A DNA stretch of 15,513 nt from DAOTXK01 sp034435395. GTDB taxonomy: Bacteria; Chloroflexota; Anaerolineae; Aggregatilineales; Ch27. The position numbers and the translations under genes are program-made. Positions within the stretch are counted from its first letter, which is position 1. Every line of letters starts with the position of its first letter. The DNA lies in contig DAOTXK010000389.1 of NCBI GenBank assembly GCA_034435395.1, forward strand, positions 1-15,513. Reading direction: 5' to 3'. The notes under the pieces were generated by a model. It did no database searches. It was not told the DNA's origin and saw only the letters and a list, made by a program, of their open reading frames with translations. Shown here in pieces: positions 1 to 5,998 of the stretch.

Positions 1-190
1 CGATGGCGATGGTGATGCCCCGCTCCCGCTCCTCCGGCGCGTTGTCGATCGAGTCGAACGGCCGGAAGCTGGCCTGCCCCTTCATCGCCAGCACCTTGGT
101 GATCGCCGCCGTCAGCGTCGTCTTGCCGTGGTCTACATGCCCGATCGTCCCGATGTTCACATGCGGCTTCGTCCGCTCAAACTTCGCCAT
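1..190 (-). CDS. tuf: Elongation factor Tu, N-terminal part (cut by window edge)
   Basis: EF-Tu is the GTPase that carries aminoacyl-tRNA to the ribosomal A site. Only the first 63 codons are present, because the gene runs off the left edge. Translation from the ATG at 190-188 gives MAKFERTKPHVNIGTIGHVD, then the P-loop GHVDHGKT (G1, nucleotide binding) and, near the edge, the EERERGITI segment of switch I. These are diagnostic of EF-Tu. The start is supported by a perfect AGGAGG Shine-Dalgarno sequence at 202-197, six bases before the ATG. It is the last visible gene of the str operon, 85 bp downstream of fusA. Identification is secure for this fragment; the rest of the gene cannot be judged. 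Confidence 0.97.
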   Translation of the reverse strand, partial: MAKFERTKPHVNIGTIGHVDHGKTTLTAAITKVLAMKGQASFRPFDSIDNAPEERERGITIAI

Positions 191-224
191 TACTTTCCTC
201 CTGGTTGGTATCTGCCGGGCCAGC

Positions 225-276
225 GGTTCCCCGACTCGCTTTCCCGCCCGTGCGGGGCAGCGAACAGGGGGGAACC
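225..276 (-). other. Three-tier hairpin in the fusA-tuf spacer
   Basis: Nested perfect arms are visible: GGTTCCCC (225-232) with GGGGAACC (269-276), TCGCT (236-240) with AGCGA (259-263), and CCCGC (243-247) with GCGGG (252-256) around a four-base loop. The outer arm touches the fusA stop codon (278-276). On the minus (transcribed) strand no T-run follows, so this is not a classical intrinsic terminator. A processing site or partial attenuator that sets tuf against fusA is possible; that role is inference. Confidence 0.5.
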
Positions 277-2378
277 TACCTCTTCCCACCCTTAACAATT
301 TCATCGGTGATATGCTGAGGGGTGGGGGCGTACTTCTCAAATTCCATGGTGAAACTGCCCCGCCCCTGGGTCAGGTTGCGGATGTCGGTGGCGTAACCGA
401 ACATCTCGCCCAGCGGCACGGTGGCCTTGATCGAGGCGACGCCGTCGCCGCGCGGCTCCATCCCGCTGATGTTGCCGCGCCGGGCGGACAGGTCCCCAAT
501 CACGTCGCCCGTGTACTCGTCGGGGACTACCACCTCGACGTGCATCACCGGCTCCAGCAAGATCGGATGGCCGCGCTGGACGCCTTCCTTCAGGGCCAGC
601 GAACCGGCGATCTTGAAGGCGATGTCCGACGAGTCGACTTCGTGGTAACTGCCGTCCACCAGCGTGGCCTTGAGGCGGGTGACCGGGTACCCGGCCAGCA
701 CGCCGCCGGTCATCGCTTCTTCCACGCCCCGACGGACGGCGGGAATAAACTCCTTGGGAATGACCCCGCCCACGATCTTGTTCTCAAAGATGAAGTTTTC
801 CTTCGAGTCCTCCGGCAGTGGCTCAAAATCCATCACCACATGCCCGTACTGGCCCGCGCCGCCGGTCTGGCGCACGAAGCGCCCTTCCGCCCGGGCGGGG
901 CGGGTGATCGTCTCGCGATAGGCGACGCGGGGCTTGCCCACCCGCGCGCCCACCCTAAACTCGCGCAGCATCCGATCCACCAGCACTTCCAGGTGCAGCT
1001 CGCCCATGCCCTGGATCAGCGTCTGGCCGACGCTTTCATCGACGCGCACCACAAAGGTCGGATCTTCTTCCGCCAGCTTTTGCAGGGCTATGGACATCTT
1101 ATCCTGGTCGGCCTTGGTCTTCGGCTCAATGGCGACCGAGATCACCGGCTCCGGAAAATGGATGCTCTCCAGCAGGATCGGGTGGTTCATATCGGCCAGC
1201 GTCTCGCCGGTGAAGGTGTCCTTGAGGCCGAGGGTGGCGGCGATGTCGCCGGCGTGCACCTCGGTCACGTCCTCGCGGCGGTCGGCGAACATACGCACCA
1301 CCCGCCCGATGCGTTCTTTCTTGCCCTTGGTGGTGTTCATGACCGCGCCGCCGCTCTTCAACACGCCGGAATACACCCGGAAGAAGGCCAGCCGCCCCAC
1401 GAAGGGATCGGTCACGATCTTAAAAACCAGGGCGGCCAGCGGCTCATCGTCGGAGGCGTGCCGCTCCAGTTCCTCGCCCGTCTTGGGGTGGACGCCCCGG
1501 ATGGGGGGCACATCCAGCGGCGAGGGCAGGAAGTCAACCACCGCGTCCAGCAACAACTGCACGCCCTTGTTCCTGAGCGCCGAGCCACATAACACGGGCT
1601 GCACTTTGTTGTGGATGGTGGCGTCCCGCAGCCCGGCGATCAGTTCCTCACGGTTGACATCTTCCTCCAGGAGGTACTTCTCCATGAGGTAGTCGTCGTT
1701 CTCCACGATCATCTCGATCATCCGGGCGCGGGCTTCCCCGGCGCGGGCGAGGTATTCATCCGGGATCGGATGGCGCTCGATCTGCTCGCCCAGTTCGTCG
1801 CCGTAGGTCACCAGTTCCATGTTCACCAGGTCGATGATGCCGCGAAAGTGCTCACCTTCGCCGTAAGGGAGCTGGATGGGGATGGGCCTGGCGCGCAATC
1901 GCTCCTTGATCATGGCGACCGACCGCGCGAAATCCGCGCCCACGCGGTCCATCTTGTTGATGAAACAAATGCGCGGGACGTGGTATTCGTTCGCCTGCCG
2001 CCACACGGTCTCGGACTGCGGCTCCACCCCGGCCACGCCATCGAACACCACCACGCCGCCATCCAGCACGCGCAGGCTGCGCTGCACCTCCGCGGTGAAA
2101 TCCACATGGCCGGGGGTGTCGATCACGTTGATCTGATGCCCGCGCCATTCCGCCGTGATGGCCGCCGCCGTGATGGTGATGCCCCGTTCGCGTTCCTGCT
2201 CCATGTAATCGGTCGTGGCCGCGCCGTCGTGGACCTCGCCCATGCGGTGGATTTTTTTGGTGTAGTACAGCACCCGCTCGGTGGTGGTGGTTTTGCCGGC
2301 ATCGATGTGAGCGATGATGCCGATGTTGCGCACCCTGGGCAGATCAAGCGGGGGGCTGACGGGTTCCTTGGTTGCCAC
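276..2378 (-). CDS. fusA: Elongation factor G
   Basis: EF-G is the translocase GTPase that moves tRNA and mRNA through the ribosome and, with RRF, recycles ribosomes. The 700-residue length matches the family (about 690-705). Visible motifs are G1 AHIDAGKT (23-30), G2 in RGITIT (65-70), G3 DTPGH (87-91) and G4 NKMD (141-144), followed by full-length domains II-V with the conserved GMGELHLEV segment and a C-terminal region ending in IVKGGKR. The start is a GTG (2378-2376) giving MATKEPVSPP, with a short-spaced AGGA just upstream; no better start lies nearby. It sits 39 bp after rpsG and 85 bp before tuf, the usual str operon order. I see no frameshift or missing domain. Confidence 0.98.
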   Translation of the reverse strand: MATKEPVSPPLDLPRVRNIGIIAHIDAGKTTTTERVLYYTKKIHRMGEVHDGAATTDYMEQERERGITITAAAITAEWRGHQINVIDTPGHVDFTAEVQRSLRVLDGGVVVFDGVAGVEPQSETVWRQANEYHVPRICFINKMDRVGADFARSVAMIKERLRARPIPIQLPYGEGEHFRGIIDLVNMELVTYGDELGEQIERHPIPDEYLARAGEARARMIEMIVENDDYLMEKYLLEEDVNREELIAGLRDATIHNKVQPVLCGSALRNKGVQLLLDAVVDFLPSPLDVPPIRGVHPKTGEELERHASDDEPLAALVFKIVTDPFVGRLAFFRVYSGVLKSGGAVMNTTKGKKERIGRVVRMFADRREDVTEVHAGDIAATLGLKDTFTGETLADMNHPILLESIHFPEPVISVAIEPKTKADQDKMSIALQKLAEEDPTFVVRVDESVGQTLIQGMGELHLEVLVDRMLREFRVGARVGKPRVAYRETITRPARAEGRFVRQTGGAGQYGHVVMDFEPLPEDSKENFIFENKIVGGVIPKEFIPAVRRGVEEAMTGGVLAGYPVTRLKATLVDGSYHEVDSSDIAFKIAGSLALKEGVQRGHPILLEPVMHVEVVVPDEYTGDVIGDLSARRGNISGMEPRGDGVASIKATVPLGEMFGYATDIRNLTQGRGSFTMEFEKYAPTPQHITDEIVKGGKR

Positions 2379-2417
2379 AGTCCTACTCTTAACTGCTAAC
2401 AGTCGTTAACTTCCCAT

Positions 2418-2888
2418 TTACCAGCGATAGTGGGCAAACGCGCGGTTGGCTTCGGCCATGCGATGGGTGTCGTCGCGCTTTTTGATCGCGTTGCCCTGGT
2501 TGTTAGCCGCGTCTATCAACTCGGCGGCCAGCTTTTCGGCCATGCTGTGCCCGCCACGGCTGTGCGCGCTTTGCATGATCCAGCGCATCGCCAGCGACAT
2601 GGCACGGTGCGGCGGCACTTCCACCGGCACCTGGTAGGTCGAGCCGCCCACCCGGCGCGGTTTGACCTCCACCGCCGGGGTGACGTTGCGCACCGCCTGC
2701 TCAAACACTTCGACCGGGTCCCGCCGGGCCCGCGCCTCGACCATTTCCAGCGCGTCGTACATCACGCGCCGGGCCGTGCTCTTTTTGCCACCTCTCATCA
2801 GACGGTTGATGAACATCGCCACCTTGACGTTGCCGTAGCGCACGTCTGGGGGGATTTCCCGTCTGGGGGGGCGATACCTTCTGGGCAT
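2418..2888 (-). CDS. rpsG: 30S ribosomal protein S7
   Basis: S7 is a primary binder of the 3' major domain of 16S rRNA and helps assemble the 30S head, near the exit-site tRNA. The 156-residue length is standard for the family. The sequence reads MPRRYRPPRREIPPDVRYGN, then the conserved KVAMFINRLMRGGKKSTA segment, GGSTYQVPVEV, and a C-terminal part with KKRDDTHRMAEANRAFAHYRW-like residues. The ATG at 2888-2886 has GGGAG about eight bases upstream. It is second in the str operon, after a 144-bp structured spacer and 39 bp before fusA. In Escherichia coli S7 represses its own operon by binding the rpsL-rpsG spacer; whether that happens here is not shown. Confidence 0.98.
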   Translation of the reverse strand: MPRRYRPPRREIPPDVRYGNVKVAMFINRLMRGGKKSTARRVMYDALEMVEARARRDPVEVFEQAVRNVTPAVEVKPRRVGGSTYQVPVEVPPHRAMSLAMRWIMQSAHSRGGHSMAEKLAAELIDAANNQGNAIKKRDDTHRMAEANRAFAHYRW

Positions 2889-3032
2889 GTCCTAACTCCC
2901 TTAATGTCAGCCGTCCGCTGTCGCCAGCCGCGATCAGCGTTTTCCTCCTGGTCGGGGCGGGCGGCGGCCCGCTGCTCACCGGCGACCGGCCTGGCCTGCC
3001 AGGGGCAGCCTGGCGCGCGCCGTTCCCCCTGG
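2889..3032 (-). promoter_or_regulatory. Structured rpsL-rpsG intercistronic spacer
   Basis: This 144-bp gap is longer than a plain operon spacer and rich in self-complementary sequence, such as CCTGG (2990-2994) with CCAGG (2999-3003) and competing GCCAGG/CCTGGC pairings around 2999-3014. No credible gene fits; an AGGAGG near 2946 is not followed by a start codon. The equivalent spacer in E. coli is the translational operator for S7. The position argues for a similar role, but I did not find the E. coli structure itself. Confidence 0.35.
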
Positions 3033-3449
3033 CTACTTGGGCCGCTTCGAGCCGTACTTGCTGCGGCCCTGCTGGCGGTTCTGGACGCCGTCGGCATCCA
3101 GCGTGCCGCGCACGATGTGGTAGCGCACGCCGGGCAGGTCTTTCACGCGGCCCCCGCGCACCAGCACCACGCTGTGTTCCTGCAAGCCGTGTCCCTCGCC
3201 CGGAATGTAGGCGGTGACTTCAAGCCCATTGGACAGCCGCACGCGCGCGATCTTACGCAGGGCCGAATTGGGCTTCTTGGGGGTCATGGTACGGACCTGG
3301 GTGCAGACGCCGCGCTTTTGCGGAGCGCCCTTGGCCTGGCGCGTGCGCCGCTGGGTATACGAATTAAAGGTATACAGCAGGGCCGGCGCGCTGCTCTTTT
3401 GTTTCTTCGGTTTGCGGCCCTTACGAACCAGTTGGTTGATGGTAGGCAT
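3033..3449 (-). CDS. rpsL: 30S ribosomal protein S12
   Basis: S12 sits at the decoding centre and contributes to tRNA selection accuracy. The start chosen is the ATG at 3449-3447 (MPTINQLVRKGR), the invariant S12 N-terminus, with GGAGA seven bases upstream. The frame is open further upstream, but that extension has no S12 character. The protein is 138 residues, longer than the 124 of E. coli because of an insertion after KQKSSAPALL, seen in several phyla. The decoding motif TPKKPNSALRK and the loop GGRVKDLPGVRYH are intact. The lysine and proline positions where streptomycin-resistance mutations arise, and the aspartate methylthiolated in some bacteria, are all wild type. It is the first gene of the str operon. 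Confidence 0.98.
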   Translation of the reverse strand: MPTINQLVRKGRKPKKQKSSAPALLYTFNSYTQRRTRQAKGAPQKRGVCTQVRTMTPKKPNSALRKIARVRLSNGLEVTAYIPGEGHGLQEHSVVLVRGGRVKDLPGVRYHIVRGTLDADGVQNRQQGRSKYGSKRPK

Positions 3450-3726
3450 AAGCTTTCTCCGTCTCCTGGCCTGCCGGTGGGACGCCACCTGCCGGTGAGA
3501 TGCCAGCGGAACTGCGCACCCGAACCCCATGCTCATCAGCGAAGCCCAGCTTCGCGCACAAACGGGCGAACGCTGTCGCCCGATATGTGCTTACTCTCTC
3601 ACAAACCACGAGGCCGTCGCACCCATACTCCTCGGCAGAAGGCCTCTCGGTCGTGACGTTCATCAATTCGGCGATCATCACCCTGGCTGGCAGGGATGAT
3701 CCCGCTTCACGTGCTTGGTCGGAGTG
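3450..3726 (-). promoter_or_regulatory. Long structured 5' leader of the str operon
   Basis: From the predicted start site (about 3726) to the rpsL ATG there are about 277 nt with no recognised gene. Clear hairpins are GATCAT..CCCTG with CAGGGATGATC (3673-3701, two-base bulge), GGGCGA/TCGCCC (3564-3569 with 3576-3581), GCGAAGC/GCTTCGC around a CCA loop (3539-3555), and a weaker GAGGCC/GGCCTC pairing near 3610-3646. A minus-strand frame from an ATG at 3663 stays open into the rpsL start, but its sequence resembles nothing I know. A regulatory leader is plausible; the mechanism is unknown. Confidence 0.4.
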
Positions 3727-3732
3727 GGGGGG

Positions 3733-3761
3733 ATAGTAACATTGCTGCCCGCCAGTGTCAA
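3733..3761 (-). promoter_or_regulatory. Promoter of the str operon (extended -10)
   Basis: On the minus strand, TTGACA (3761-3756) is followed by a 17-bp spacer and TACTAT (3738-3733), with TG one base before the -10 (TGTTACTAT, extended -10). The -35 matches the sigma-70 consensus exactly. It points toward rpsL, with transcription expected to begin near 3726. Confidence 0.75.
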
Positions 3762-3874
3762 GAGTTTTTTGTCGGCTTTGCCCAAGGCTTTGGCTACCGG
3801 CTTTGAGCGGTTCTCCCAGGGCGCAGACCCCCGCTCCGGCGATGGCGGGCGGCCCAGGCGCGACTGGCCGAGGC

Positions 3875-3903
3875 TTGACAGGCTTGACGATCCATGGTAA
3901 TAT
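3875..3903 (+). promoter_or_regulatory. Promoter of the padR operon (extended -10)
   Basis: TTGACA (3875-3880), a 17-bp spacer and TAATAT (3898-3903), preceded by TGG to form an extended -10. This is close to the sigma-70 ideal. Transcription would begin about 3910, which excludes the upstream in-frame ATGs for padR and supports the start at 3977. The -10 overlaps the operator dyad starting at 3900. Confidence 0.75.
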
Positions 3904-3936
3904 GTCGTCAGACGACATATCGGAATACGACGTATT
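3900..3936. promoter_or_regulatory. Probable PadR operator: perfect dyad plus weaker second dyad
   Basis: A perfect inverted repeat has arms ATATGTCGTC (3900-3909) and GACGACATAT (3911-3920) around one A. A second dyad, AATAC (3924-3928) and GTATT (3932-3936) around GAC, lies 20 bp away centre to centre, about two helical turns. PadR-family operators typically contain ATGT and ACAT halves; here ATGT and ACAT are nine bases apart. The site overlaps the -10 and start site, so binding would block transcription. Autoregulation is inferred from position. Confidence 0.65.
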
Positions 3937-3976
3937 GTCCGCCGGCTTATGGCCGGGAGGTGCTGTCGAGGTCACG

Positions 3977-4330
3977 ATGGGCGCGACTGCCTCTACCCAG
4001 GACGAGCTTCCCCTGACGGAAGCCACCTTTTTTATCCTGCTCAGCCTGGCTCCAGGGCCGGGGCACGGCTACGCCATCATGAAAGACGTGGCGGCGCTGA
4101 GCGACGGGCGGGTCACCCTCAGCACCGGCACGCTCTACGGGGCGCTGGCCCGGCTGCTGGCGCGCGGCTGGGTGGCGCGGATCGACTCCGCTGAGGCCGG
4201 GGAGACGGGCCGTCCCCGCAAGGCGTATGAACTGACTCCGTTAGGGCGGCGCATCCTGGCGGCGGAGGCCGAGCGGCTGCAAGCGCTGGTCAGGGCGGCC
4301 CGGCTGCGCCTGGCAGGGAAGCAGCCATGA
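3977..4330 (+). CDS. PadR-family transcriptional regulator (short form)
   Basis: Predicted winged-helix repressor of 117 residues. The N-terminal HTH region carries the family pattern LTEATFFILLSLAPGPGHGY (13-32), then GRVTLSTGTLYGALARLL (44-61), the recognition-helix segment. The wing and strand follow (GRPRKAYELTPLGRRIL, 78-94), ending in a single helix. There is no large C-terminal dimerisation domain, so this is the short PadR class. The ATG at 3977 is preferred because GAGGT ends four bases before it and the promoter start site lies downstream of the earlier in-frame ATGs. The stop overlaps the next start (ATGA), so it is probably translationally coupled to the membrane protein. Short PadR regulators paired with membrane proteins usually control that partner; the inducer is unknown. 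Confidence 0.9.
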   Translation: MGATASTQDELPLTEATFFILLSLAPGPGHGYAIMKDVAALSDGRVTLSTGTLYGALARLLARGWVARIDSAEAGETGRPRKAYELTPLGRRILAAEAERLQALVRAARLRLAGKQP

Positions 4331-5385
4331 ACGACCTTGTCCCAGCCCGGCGGGCGCGCGGCCTGGTCTGGCTCTATGCCCGGCTGCTGCGGCTGTATCC
4401 CCGGCGGTTTCGCGAGCAGTTCGCCGGGGAGATGGCCGCCGTCTTCGCGCTGGCGGTGGCCGACGCGGCGCAGGACGGCCCGGCGTCGCTGCTGAGGCTG
4501 TGTCTGCGAGAGCTGCGCGACTGGCCGGGCCGCGCCATTCAAGAACACTGGCGGGAGCGAACAGGAAGGAAAGCGGCGATGAAGATGAAGTTGTGGCCTG
4601 ACGATGAGGCACGGGTCCTCGACGGGATGCGCCGCCTCGCCCGCACCGGGGGGCTGGTGCTGAGCGGCATGGTCCTCCTCGCCGTCGCCTCCCCCAACCC
4701 GCCCCAGAATCCGGGGCTGATCGTGCTGCTGCTGGTGACGCATAGCGTCGCCATCGCCTGGTTCCGGGAGCGGCTGGGCGGCAGGCTGCTCATCGGCGGC
4801 GGCCTGGCGCTGGGGCTGACCGCATTCGGCTATCACTATTATGGCCAGACGCCGCCCCCTGGCCCGGAGTACGCGTACCTGCGGGTCATCTCGTCGGCGG
4901 TGATCGGACTGACCCTCGCCCTGCCGGTGGTGGCGGTGGGTGTGTTGTTCCTGATCGGCGGGCAGCGATCGTCGGCGGCGGCCGGCGCAACCACCGGTGA
5001 GAGGTACGATATTCGCCCGATGCGCGCCATCTTGCGCGTGGTCGGCCTGGCCCTGACCGCCATCCTGGCCTGGACCGCGCTGCAAATCCTGGCGGAAGAC
5101 AGCTTGGCCCTGTTTTCCGGGCCGGTCTACGCCATCATGGCCCTCATGCCGGTCGGGGCGGTGCTGGCGCTGCGCCGGGAAAAACTGGGCGGCGCGCTGA
5201 TCCTCTGCGGCGCAGGGGCGCTGGGGTTGGCGGCGGGCGGCTCGATGGCTGGCTACGGGGCCAGCGCCATGCTGGATGCCGCCGTGCTCTACGCGCTGCC
5301 CTACGGGGTGATCGGCCTGTTGTATGTCCTGGTCGGGCGGCGGGCAGAAGTGCCGTCGCCAGAGGCACAGCCGGCCGCCGGGTAG
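4327..5385 (+). CDS. Multi-pass membrane protein coupled to PadR
   Basis: 352 residues. The first 80 or so form a cytoplasmic helical region (LYARLLRLYPRRFREQFAGE at 16-35, then a helix ending in RELRDWPGRAIQEH). This resembles the prefix domain found before permease or other membrane domains in PadR-linked proteins. About eight hydrophobic segments follow, near 106-122, 129-145, 152-167, 187-212, 234-254, 265-281, 288-307 and 315-336. No enzymatic or transporter motif is recognisable. It starts inside the padR stop (ATGA). Internal Met85 (ATG at 4579) is preceded by AGGAAGGA (4563-4570) at good spacing, so a shorter product of only the membrane part is possible. Function unknown; a role in envelope stress or small-molecule export under PadR control is only a guess. 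Confidence 0.85.
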   Translation: MNDLVPARRARGLVWLYARLLRLYPRRFREQFAGEMAAVFALAVADAAQDGPASLLRLCLRELRDWPGRAIQEHWRERTGRKAAMKMKLWPDDEARVLDGMRRLARTGGLVLSGMVLLAVASPNPPQNPGLIVLLLVTHSVAIAWFRERLGGRLLIGGGLALGLTAFGYHYYGQTPPPGPEYAYLRVISSAVIGLTLALPVVAVGVLFLIGGQRSSAAAGATTGERYDIRPMRAILRVVGLALTAILAWTALQILAEDSLALFSGPVYAIMALMPVGAVLALRREKLGGALILCGAGALGLAAGGSMAGYGASAMLDAAVLYALPYGVIGLLYVLVGRRAEVPSPEAQPAAG

Positions 5386-5397
5386 CGGCCCTACCAT

Positions 5398-5429
5398 CAG
5401 CGCAGGCCAGGAACAGCGCAGGCCAGGAA
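5398..5429. repeat. Perfect 16-bp tandem duplication
   Basis: CAGCGCAGGCCAGGAA occurs twice with no gap (5398-5413, 5414-5429), immediately after the padR operon and running into the terminator repeat. It looks like a local slippage duplication at the edge of the accessory patch. Confidence 0.85.
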
Positions 5430-5444
5430 AACGCCGGGGCACGT
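5423..5444. repeat. 22-bp direct repeat, copy 1
   Basis: A 22-bp sequence (begins CCAGGAAAACG, ends GGGCACGT) is identical to 5942-5963. The two copies bracket the vapBC-like cassette. Each copy supplies the 3' arm and T-tail of a minus-strand terminator. Confidence 0.85.
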
Positions 5445-5464
5445 CGCCAGGATGTGCTCCGGCG
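5428..5464 (-). terminator. Intrinsic terminator after the vapBC remnant
   Basis: Arms CGCCGGGGCAC (5432-5442) and GTGCTCCGGCG (5454-5464) form an 11-bp stem with one G-U pair and an 11-base loop. Read on the minus strand, the stem is followed by TTTT (5431-5428). It lies 22 bp beyond the end of the toxin remnant and also faces the end of the convergent padR operon. Confidence 0.65.
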
Positions 5465-5485
5465 GGGGCAATTTATAGAATGCCT

Positions 5486-5692
5486 CTAAATTGGGGCAAA
5501 ATCGGTGATCGGCTTGACCATAATACCTGCCGATTGAGCTGCCCATTGTTGCCGGGAATCAACGGTGACAATCTGAGCGGTAAGGCCAGCAAGTCATTCA
5601 GCAATGCTTGGGTCCGTGTTTCAGGCATATTAGTGTTGGATGACGACGCTGGAATCGACGATATAGGATGCGGAGACGGCAGACGTTGTCAT
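5486..5692 (-). pseudogene. Degenerate PIN-domain (VapC-type) toxin remnant
   Basis: The ATG (5692-5690) overlaps the antitoxin stop by ATGA, as in intact vapBC pairs. It encodes MTTSAVSASYIVDSSVVIQH, a PIN N-terminus whose VDSS aspartate is the first catalytic acid. A TAA then stops the frame. The same frame, after further stops, ends with a PIN-like C-terminus (AQIVTVDSRQQWAAQSAG, then MVKPITDF) and a TAG at 5488-5486. A middle stretch (MPETRTQALLNDLLALPL, from 5628) is readable only in another frame. The remnant covers 68 codons against about 140 for the family, so internal sequence, including the central acidic residues, is gone. The toxin should be inactive. The family match rests on my recall of related PIN proteins. 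Confidence 0.75.
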
Positions 5693-5898
5693 CGGTCACG
5701 GTCTTCGCGCAAAAGCTCCAAGGTGGAAGGCGTGCCCAGTGGAGGAGTCCACCGGTTGTGTCTGATCGATTCGTTGATCTCCCGCGCGCTGCGGGCATCC
5801 ACCGGCTTGAGGATTTCTTGCAGGCGGCGGTCGATGGCCTGGTCAATCATTGCCTGGAGGTCGCCTATCGTCATCTCAGATACACGTGTAACGGTCAT
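5689..5898 (-). CDS. VapB-like antitoxin, apparently intact
   Basis: A 69-residue protein starting MTVTRVSEMTIGDLQAMIDQ, a helical segment typical of small antitoxins, and ending with a toxin-binding type tail (NRWTPPLGTPSTLELLREDR). This tail pattern is familiar from antitoxins paired with PIN toxins in cyanobacteria and Chloroflexota. The ATG at 5898-5896 is chosen because the longer frame runs back through a terminator; AGGA lies nine bases upstream. The stop overlaps the start of the wrecked toxin gene. A TACACGTGTA palindrome (5881-5890) lies within codons 3-6 and might be an autoregulatory site. Base composition looks lower in GC than the flanking genes, consistent with acquisition. With its toxin broken it would be an orphan antitoxin. 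Confidence 0.7.
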   Translation of the reverse strand: MTVTRVSEMTIGDLQAMIDQAIDRRLQEILKPVDARSAREINESIRHNRWTPPLGTPSTLELLREDRDR

Positions 5899-5935
5899 CA
5901 GCGGGGTTCCTGTGTTTCCATTGTTGGTTAGCTCT

Positions 5936-5944
5936 ATTTTACCA
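5936..5944 (-). promoter_or_regulatory. Possible extended -10 promoter for the antitoxin
   Basis: On the minus strand TGGTAAAAT (5944-5936) fits an extended -10, 38 bp before the antitoxin ATG. No convincing -35 is visible. It overlaps the second copy of the 22-bp repeat. Confidence 0.35.
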
Positions 5945-5963
5945 GGAAAACGCCGGGGCACGT
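5942..5963. repeat. 22-bp direct repeat, copy 2
   Basis: Identical to 5423-5444. It overlaps the terminator of the MFS gene. The separation between copies is just under 500 bp and contains only the vapBC-like cassette. Confidence 0.85.
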
Positions 5964-5984
5964 GACCTGGGCGCGTCCCGGCGT
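5947..5984 (-). terminator. Intrinsic terminator of the MFS gene
   Basis: Arms ACGCCGGG (5950-5957) and CCCGGCGT (5977-5984) form a perfect 8-bp stem. CAGG and CCTG can extend it past a small bulge. Read on the minus strand, a T-run (5950-5947) follows. It begins 14 bp after the MFS stop codon. Confidence 0.65.
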
Positions 5985-5998
5985 CCTGTTTCGGTGTT

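Noticed and set aside
3..1592. Long plus-strand open frames opposite fusA, and similar ones opposite the MFS, malE and malG genes
   Set aside because: They are antisense shadows created by GC-rich third-position bias. The opposite strand encodes unmistakable conserved proteins.
3421..3663. Minus-strand frame from ATG 3663 through the rpsL leader, overlapping the rpsL start
   Set aside because: No clear ribosome site and no recognisable protein character. It runs across hairpins and is more likely a chance open frame in GC-rich leader DNA.
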